Below are positions 7,194 through 12,740 of a stretch of 12,740 nucleotides of DNA, in pieces; position 1 is the first letter of the stretch, and the number at the start of each line of letters is the position of its first letter. The stretch is from Flavobacteriaceae bacterium. GTDB taxonomy: Bacteria; Bacteroidota; Bacteroidia; Flavobacteriales; Flavobacteriaceae. Below the pieces are notes generated by a model. It saw nothing but the letters and a program-made list of their open reading frames with translations, ran no database searches and was not told where the DNA came from. Both the position numbers and the translations under genes were made by a program. Location: positions 1 to 12,740 of the forward strand of contig JAUVCP010000015.1 of NCBI GenBank assembly GCA_030590765.1, written 5' to 3'.

Positions 7194-8735
7194 CTATTTA
7201 ATTTTTAAGGCATCTATCGGCAAAGCAACTTTTTTACCAGTTTTTTTATGAACCGGCATTTGCCCATTTACTTCCTTTAAATAATCAGATAGTATTGTCG
7301 CTAGTTCTTTTGCTTTTTGAGGATGGGAATCTATCAAATTGTGTTGCTCCCCAATATCTTTTATGACATTAAACAATTCAAAGCGCTCATTATCATGATA
7401 ATATATGAGTTTCCAGTCACCTTTTCTTACTGTACTGCTTGCTCCAATACCAGAGCCGGAAGGCCCCCATTCATTAGGATAGTGCCAAAATAAAGAACGA
7501 TCTTTATCAGAAATATTTTTACCTTCCAATATTGGTTTAAAACTAATTCCATCTGTTTTTTGTATTGTTTTATAATCGCTGATTCCTGCCATTTCTAAAA
7601 TTGTAGGGTAAAAATCTTCAATAATAACCAACTGATCGGTAGTGGACGAAGGTCTCACTTTCCCTGGCCATTTTACGATCATAGGTTCTCTGATTCCACC
7701 TTCATGTACAGAGCCTTTTCCACTAGAAAGAGGTTTATTATGGGTATGTTTCTCCCCTCCACGAGCGACTGCACTTAAACCTCCGTTATCCGACATAAAA
7801 AGAATAATTGTATTTTTATCAATGCCTTTTTCTTTTAAGTGATCCATAATATCTCCCAGACTTTTATCCATTCCTTCTATCAAAGTAGCATATTTTGCCT
7901 CAATAGGATCCAAACCCATATCTGTATATTTTTTTAAGTATCGTTTATCTGCCATGATTGGTGTATGTAATGCATAATGAGCCATGTATAAAAAGAATGG
8001 TTTTTTATCTGCAAGAGCATTATTCATTGACTTGATTGCCTCAAGTGTTAATGCTTCGGTTAAAAAAATATCTTTACCATAATATTCTTTTAAGTCAGGA
8101 ACAGCCCATGGTTCTAATCTTTTTATTCCGTTTCCATAATTTTCTGTTCCCAGATAACTACCTGGTTGTCCGGCCCCTGTTCCTCCGATATTAATATCAA
8201 AACCAAGGTTTAAAGGGTTTTCACCAATAGTTCCTCTTGCCCCAAAGTGAGCCTTACCAACATGTATAGTATAATAACCTGATTGTTGAAGCAATTGAGG
8301 TAATGTTGTGGCATAAACTGAATATTTATTTCCTTCTATTGAACTTAGACCATTCATATTCCAATCAGGAAATTCTAATGTAGGATGGTTTTTTTCCATG
8401 TTATGGATATTATCTTTTTGAGATGTCCAGTTGGTAACTCTGTGACGAGCTGCATTCATTCCGGTCATTAAACTAATACGGGTAGGTGTACAAACCGGAG
8501 TTGCATATGCTTGTGTAAATTTCATTCCTTCTTTTGCCAAACGTTCCATATTTGGAGTATGATAACGTTTGTTAAAAGGTGTTTCCTTATTCCAAAAAGG
8601 CAAAGAAGTATCCTGCCAGCCCATATCATCTACTAAAAAAACAATAATGTTAGGAGGTTTTTTCTCTTCCTTTTTAACCTCACAGGCTCCAATAAAGATT
8701 GTTAAAAACAAGAAAGGCAGATAGTATTTTTTCAT
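7194..8735 (-). CDS. Type I sulfatase, lipoprotein
   Basis: This 513-residue formylglycine sulfatase (family S1, alkaline-phosphatase fold) removes sulfate esters from sugars. The lipobox IGAC with Cys18 predicts a lipid-anchored protein after signal peptidase II cleavage. Active-site features in order: the calcium-binding pair Asp36-Asp37 in LVDDMGW; the C-T-P-T-R motif with Cys82 as the residue converted to formylglycine and Arg86; Lys161 and His163 in VGKAHFG; His257 in YALHTP; Asp316-Asn317 in FMSDNGGL; and Lys340 in SSGKG. The consensus CxPxR is intact, so the enzyme should be active once matured, but no maturase (FGE or anSME) is encoded in this window. It lies 2 bases after the GH95 gene. 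Context suggests a sulfated fuco-oligosaccharide as substrate. The S1 subfamily and regiospecificity are not assigned. Confidence 0.92.
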   Translation of the reverse strand: MKKYYLPFLFLTIFIGACEVKKEEKKPPNIIVFLVDDMGWQDTSLPFWNKETPFNKRYHTPNMERLAKEGMKFTQAYATPVCTPTRISLMTGMNAARHRVTNWTSQKDNIHNMEKNHPTLEFPDWNMNGLSSIEGNKYSVYATTLPQLLQQSGYYTIHVGKAHFGARGTIGENPLNLGFDINIGGTGAGQPGSYLGTENYGNGIKRLEPWAVPDLKEYYGKDIFLTEALTLEAIKSMNNALADKKPFFLYMAHYALHTPIMADKRYLKKYTDMGLDPIEAKYATLIEGMDKSLGDIMDHLKEKGIDKNTIILFMSDNGGLSAVARGGEKHTHNKPLSSGKGSVHEGGIREPMIVKWPGKVRPSSTTDQLVIIEDFYPTILEMAGISDYKTIQKTDGISFKPILEGKNISDKDRSLFWHYPNEWGPSGSGIGASSTVRKGDWKLIYYHDNERFELFNVIKDIGEQHNLIDSHPQKAKELATILSDYLKEVNGQMPVHKKTGKKVALPIDALKIK

Positions 8736-8737
8736 TT

Positions 8738-11110
8738 CTATTTCTTTAAATCACTATTTAACCAGATCGTTTTATTTGCTTTTAAGTTCAAAGCAGATTC
8801 TAATCCACTATAAACTATTTTTTTTGATTGATCCTCTTTGGAAGTTAATCCTAGTTTAACAAGTTTTCCATCTTTCCATTCTATGGAAACTTCTATGTTT
8901 CCCCGAGCTTTTAATCCTGATATTTTTCCTGTTTTCCAATTTGAAGGAAGGGTAGGAAGAATTCTGATAAAGCCTTCATGCGATTGCATTAAAAGTTCAG
9001 CAACTCCTGCTGTAAATCCAAAATTACCATCAATTTGGAATGGAGGATGCATGTCAAACATATTATCTGCAATAGAAATTTGTAAGAATTTATTAATATT
9101 TTTTGTAGCCTCATTTTTTTGGAATAATCTAGCATTGAGATTGATCATCCAAACTCGGCTCCAACCGGTTCCTGCACCACCGTATTTTAAGCGATAGGCA
9201 ATGGTTTTTTTTGCAGCTTCAAAAGTTTTTGTATTCTTTTCAGTAATTTGATTACTTGGGTGTAATGCATATAAATGTGACATGTGTCTGTGTCCTTTTT
9301 CTGGTTCATCATAAGGTTCGTTCCATTCTAATATTCTACCATCTTTGCCAATAATAACTCCCGGATGTAATTTCTCTCTTTTGCGTTTTACTTCTTTGAT
9401 GAAATCATCATTATAACCTAAAATTTTAGAGGCTGCAATAACATTATCAAAAACTTCTGCTATGATCTGATGTCCCATGGCACTTCCAAAAGATACTGCT
9501 GCTTTTCTTTTATCTTCAGCGATATAAGAATTCTCAGGCGAGGTTTCAGGAGAAGATACCCAGGTTTGTGTTTTGTCATCCCAAACCAACCAATCCAAAT
9601 AGAATTCTGCTATAGATCTCATAAAAGGGTAAGCTCTTTCTTTTAGAAAAACTTTGTTTTGTGTATATTGAAAATGCTCCCAATAATGTTGAGCAGTCCA
9701 GCCGCCACCATGTATCCAGGCTCCCCAATAAGGTTGTTCTGCACGCATCCAGGATGTTGCCCATAGATCGGTTGCATGATGTATTACCGATCCTCTATCT
9801 ATACCATATTGTTTTTTTGCTGTTATCTCCCCTCGTTTTTCAACCCGGTCTAAAAGATCAAAAAATGGCTCGTGCAATTCACTTAAATTAGTAACCTCAG
9901 CAGGCCAGTAATTCATTTGCAGATTGATATTCAAATGATAATCTGCATTCCATGGGGCTTCAATATCCTTATTCCAAATACCTTGTAAATTTGCTGGATT
10001 TGTTCCGGGTCGGGAGGAAGAGATTAACAAATATCTTCCGTATTGGAATAGTTTTGCAACCATATCTGGGTCATCATCTCCTTCTTTAATTCTTTTTAAT
10101 CTTTCATCGGTTGCAATAGCATCTAATGTATACCCTCCGAGATCAAAATCTACTCTTTTATATAATTTTTGATAATCATTTACATGTCTCTTTAATAAAG
10201 ATTCAAATGATTGATTTTTTAATAGAGTCAAAGTTTCTCTATTTTTTTGCTTGAAATCTTTATAATAAAAAGAAGTGTTACCAACAATAAAAATAGTAGC
10301 TTTTTGGACCCCTCTTAAAAGTAACTCTCCATTTTTAGGAGTGATGGTTCCAGAAGTGTTTTTGACCTTTAATAAAGTTTCAAATTTTACTCCATAATCT
10401 ATCGGAAAAGGTTTTGAATATTTTATTCCTCCATATTGGGTAGCCATTCCAGTCATGCTGATCTCATTATTGGAAGGGTTTGAAACAGAAACAGTTGCAT
10501 GTTCTTTATCTTTTGGACGACTTAATTCCAGATTGAAATTCATGCCATCTTTTGCAGAAGTACTCAATTCAATAACCAAAACATCGTCGGTTGCAGATGA
10601 AAATACTTTTTCACTATAATTATTCCCCTCAGAGGTATAGGTTACTTCAATAAGAGCACTACTCATGTCAAGAGAACGCTTATAATTCTCTATTTTTTTA
10701 TCCTTATGAAAATTGATAAAAAGATCACCCATGGTTTGATGGGATCTTTTAATAGATTTATAAGAAAATTTTTCAACTACTAATTTATCTGCCTTATGGG
10801 CTTCTCCATTTTTAATAAGTTCTCTTATCTCTTTTAGATCTTCTTCTGTACCTCTTCCATCTCCCCAATCGGGCGCCCCAGACCACATAGAATCTTCGTT
10901 CAATTGTATTCGCTCTTTTTGAGGATCACCAAAAACCATTGCTCCCAGTCTTCCATTTCCAACAGGTAAGGCCTGCATCCATTTTGATGCCGGTTGGGCA
11001 TACCAAATAGTATTGTTAAATGACGAATTTTTGTTTTTCTGACTAAATACTGAAACAGATAATATGATGAGCAGCAGAGTAGCAATTTTTTGAATTGTAA
11101 TGAATTTCAT
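8738..11110 (-). CDS. GH95 alpha-L-fucosidase, secreted
   Basis: This 790-residue inverting exo-glycosidase of family GH95 has normal length and an N-terminal signal peptide (cut near VFSQ, residue 24), so it is probably periplasmic. The N-terminal beta-sandwich domain opens with WMQALPVGNGRLGAMVFG (44-61), a family signature. The (alpha/alpha)6 barrel holds the catalytic residues: Asn394 and Asn396 in YHLNINLQMNYWP activate the water, Glu526 in SSPETSPENSY is the likely general acid, and Asp694 is in FQIDGNFG. A short beta-domain closes the protein (about 710-790). GH95 contains alpha-1,2-L-fucosidases and alpha-L-galactosidases. His392, two residues before Asn394, matches the Bifidobacterium fucosidase AfcA, whereas a characterised Bacteroides L-galactosidase has Thr there (from memory). 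This favours fucosidase activity. It starts 6 bases after the upstream GH29 gene. Confidence 0.93.
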   Translation of the reverse strand: MKFITIQKIATLLLIILSVSVFSQKNKNSSFNNTIWYAQPASKWMQALPVGNGRLGAMVFGDPQKERIQLNEDSMWSGAPDWGDGRGTEEDLKEIRELIKNGEAHKADKLVVEKFSYKSIKRSHQTMGDLFINFHKDKKIENYKRSLDMSSALIEVTYTSEGNNYSEKVFSSATDDVLVIELSTSAKDGMNFNLELSRPKDKEHATVSVSNPSNNEISMTGMATQYGGIKYSKPFPIDYGVKFETLLKVKNTSGTITPKNGELLLRGVQKATIFIVGNTSFYYKDFKQKNRETLTLLKNQSFESLLKRHVNDYQKLYKRVDFDLGGYTLDAIATDERLKRIKEGDDDPDMVAKLFQYGRYLLISSSRPGTNPANLQGIWNKDIEAPWNADYHLNINLQMNYWPAEVTNLSELHEPFFDLLDRVEKRGEITAKKQYGIDRGSVIHHATDLWATSWMRAEQPYWGAWIHGGGWTAQHYWEHFQYTQNKVFLKERAYPFMRSIAEFYLDWLVWDDKTQTWVSSPETSPENSYIAEDKRKAAVSFGSAMGHQIIAEVFDNVIAASKILGYNDDFIKEVKRKREKLHPGVIIGKDGRILEWNEPYDEPEKGHRHMSHLYALHPSNQITEKNTKTFEAAKKTIAYRLKYGGAGTGWSRVWMINLNARLFQKNEATKNINKFLQISIADNMFDMHPPFQIDGNFGFTAGVAELLMQSHEGFIRILPTLPSNWKTGKISGLKARGNIEVSIEWKDGKLVKLGLTSKEDQSKKIVYSGLESALNLKANKTIWLNSDLKK

Positions 11111-11116
11111 GATTAT

Positions 11117-12562
11117 TTATATTTCGTTGCCGATTATTTTAAAAGTCCATGCATAAGTATTTTTATTCCAGGTATTTAATATTTCTTTAGGAATTACGAT
11201 CTTTAAACCTTCCTCTGCATTGAATTCCCATTTTAATGATTTTTCCATACCTAACAATTGAATAGTTGAATTCTCATCCGGTCTTAAATTTTTAAGAATT
11301 ATTGTTTTACCTGGTTTCTTCATCACAATAGAAAAATAAACAGACTTTCCTTTTTCTTTTGTAAATCGAATATGATCTCCTTGTTTATAATTATTTTGTA
11401 GTTTTTCTGTTGTGTAAATGGCCTCTCCATTTATCTTTAACCATTTGCCTATTTGTTTTAGTCTGTCAATACTTGGTTTAGGAATAAGTCCTTCAGCAGT
11501 TGGGCCAACATTCAACAAATAGTTTCCACCTTTAGCAGTGACATCAATCAAATTATGTAATAGATCTTGAGCAGATTTCCAGTTATGATCATTTTTTTTA
11601 TAGCCCCAGGTATCATTCATCGTCATGCAGGATTCCCAATCTAAAGTAGAGGTAGTTTTTAGTATTTCTTGTTCGGGTGTACCAAAATCTCCAGCATATT
11701 TTTTATCTTCTTTGTTCATCCCTTGCATCCCAGATCGACCCTTATCAACTCTGTTATTTATAATGATACTCGATTTCAATGATCTTACATATTGGTATAG
11801 TTCCAAGCCTTGTTCATGTGTAAAATCAGGAATCCATTCACCATCAAACCAAATAATTTCCGGATCATAATTCTCAATCAATTCTTTTAATTGCGGTTTC
11901 ATATAATTTTCCAGATATTTTGCAAAATGTTCTTTATTATCAACTCTTTTCTTTGGATCATCTTTAAGATAAGAATATATCTGGGCACCGGGATGATGCC
12001 AATCCAAGATAGAATGATAAAGACCAAATTTTATCCCCTGTTCTTTACAAGCTTTAGAAAGTGCTTTTAAAATATCTTTACCAAAAGGAGCAAAATCTAC
12101 GACATCATAATCTGATACTTTAGAATCCCATAGTCCAAAACCATCATGGTGTTTTGAAGTGATAACCACATATTTCATACCAGCATCTTTCATTGTTTTT
12201 GCCCATTCATTTGCATCAAATTTTACCGGATCAAATTGTTTGGCAAATTTTTCATATTCTTTAACAGGAATTTGAGCATTATTCATGATCCATTCTCCGT
12301 TATGACCTTTTACTTCTTTATTATTATATATTCCTGCCGGAACTGCATAAACACCCCAATGAATAAACATACCAAAACGATCATCTCTCCACCATTTCAT
12401 TCTTTGATCAAAGGATTCTTCAGATTCTTCTAAATAATTAACTATTTCGATTTTTGCTTTTTCCGGTTTCTTTTTATCAGACTTGCAAGCATTCATAAAT
12501 AATACAAGCAATATCAAAAAACACAATGATATTAGTTTTGAGTTTATAATTTTTCCAGCCAT
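11117..12562 (-). CDS. GH29 alpha-L-fucosidase, lipoprotein
   Basis: This 481-residue retaining alpha-L-fucosidase of family GH29 carries a hydrophobic leader ending in LFMNAC with Cys26, an imperfect but plausible lipobox, followed by a charged linker. The barrel (about 50-385) shows the canonical set: RFGMFIHWGVYAVP with His68, NGEW (88-91), TSKHHDGFGLW with His138-His139, YHSILDWHHP (182-191), and the nucleophile Asp240 in IIWFDGEW. The GDFGTPEQE block (291-299) probably contains the acid/base glutamate. A C-terminal beta-sandwich of about 85 residues completes the usual architecture. The start at 12562 is needed for the signal peptide and overlaps the end of the upstream reading frame by 19 bases, which indicates tight cotranscription. 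Its active site is typical of the family, in contrast to the GH29 module of the fusion protein at 4801-7191. Linkage preference is not predictable here. Confidence 0.94.
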   Translation of the reverse strand: MAGKIINSKLISLCFLILLVLFMNACKSDKKKPEKAKIEIVNYLEESEESFDQRMKWWRDDRFGMFIHWGVYAVPAGIYNNKEVKGHNGEWIMNNAQIPVKEYEKFAKQFDPVKFDANEWAKTMKDAGMKYVVITSKHHDGFGLWDSKVSDYDVVDFAPFGKDILKALSKACKEQGIKFGLYHSILDWHHPGAQIYSYLKDDPKKRVDNKEHFAKYLENYMKPQLKELIENYDPEIIWFDGEWIPDFTHEQGLELYQYVRSLKSSIIINNRVDKGRSGMQGMNKEDKKYAGDFGTPEQEILKTTSTLDWESCMTMNDTWGYKKNDHNWKSAQDLLHNLIDVTAKGGNYLLNVGPTAEGLIPKPSIDRLKQIGKWLKINGEAIYTTEKLQNNYKQGDHIRFTKEKGKSVYFSIVMKKPGKTIILKNLRPDENSTIQLLGMEKSLKWEFNAEEGLKIVIPKEILNTWNKNTYAWTFKIIGNEI

Positions 12563-12740
12563 AATCTATTAAATTTAATTGTTTGATTTTTAATTACATT
12601 CACATCCAGTTTGATATCATAGAATCCCGGATGATTGATTTGAACTTCTCCTAATTTAAAAAAGTTATAACTATCAATTACCCAGGCAGATTTTGGTTCT
12701 CCTACTGTTTTACCGGTCATCTGGATCTCATGTCCTAATT
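12544..12740 (-). CDS. C-terminus of an unidentified PUL protein (5' partial)
   Basis: On the minus strand an open frame enters from the window edge and ends with TAA at 12544-12546. It encodes about 64 residues running from LGHEIQMTGKTVGEPKSAW to NQTIKFNRLWLEKL. The pattern of alternating hydrophobic strands, with PGFYDIKLDV and a final KFNRLWLEKL strand, looks like a C-terminal beta-sandwich accessory domain of a secreted glycosidase such as a GH29 fucosidase, or of a related PUL enzyme. The frame differs from the downstream GH29 gene, and the two overlap by 19 bases. Base composition matches the neighbours, and the absence of internal stops plus the plausible strand pattern support a real gene. 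The catalytic part lies outside the window, so the function is unassigned. Confidence 0.7.
   Translation of the reverse strand, partial: LGHEIQMTGKTVGEPKSAWVIDSYNFFKLGEVQINHPGFYDIKLDVNVIKNQTIKFNRLWLEKL

Noticed and set aside
1..12740. CRISPR array, insertion sequence or complete prophage
   Set aside because: No regularly spaced repeats, transposase motifs or phage structural genes are visible. Only the RadC-like remnant and the direct repeat by the tRNA hint at mobility.

Overview
The window looks like chromosomal DNA of a marine-type Bacteroidota, most likely a flavobacterium. The DNA is AT-rich, genes start without Shine-Dalgarno sequences, two TAnnTTTG-type -7 boxes are visible, and several products carry Bacteroidota-style signal peptides. 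The gene content is that of the distal part of a polysaccharide utilisation locus (PUL) for a sulfated, fucose-containing glycan. The species assignment is inference.

Left edge (1-680): a frameshifted remnant of a RadC/JAB-domain gene lies at 1 to about 153. It is followed by about 220 bases with no gene, a tandem 10-base direct repeat, and a tRNA-Leu(UAG) on the minus strand with its own promoter and a strong terminator. This looks like the worn edge of an integrated element beside a tRNA, but no integrase or second att site is in view. A complete M20-family metallodipeptidase gene (680-2074, plus strand) follows. It is probably a housekeeping gene and ends in an AT-rich hairpin terminator.

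PUL (2170-12740): everything else is on the minus strand and is transcribed from right to left. In transcription order it holds: the C-terminus of an unidentified protein (from 12740); a GH29 alpha-L-fucosidase lipoprotein; a GH95 alpha-L-fucosidase; a type I sulfatase lipoprotein; a three-part protein with a five-bladed-propeller (GH43/GH117-like) module, a divergent GH29 module and a C-terminal F5/8-like domain; an SGNH/SASA-type acetylesterase; an N-terminal stump of a second propeller-type glycosidase; and an L-fucose:H+ symporter of the FucP type. The first five complete genes are separated by 2 to 6 bases, and the first overlaps the gene upstream by 19 bases, so they are almost certainly one transcript. 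FucP sits after a 193-base gap and may have its own weak promoter.

Working model (inference): short sulfated and acetylated fuco-oligosaccharides are imported by SusC/D-type proteins that lie outside the window. They are desulfated by the sulfatase, deacetylated by the esterase, trimmed by three fucosidase modules of different linkage preference plus a propeller glycosidase, and the released L-fucose is taken into the cytoplasm by FucP. No SusC/D pair, regulator, sulfatase-maturing enzyme or fucose catabolic gene is present in this window. The most unusual parts are the propeller-GH29 fusion with an altered GH29 active-site motif, and the truncated propeller paralogue just downstream of it.
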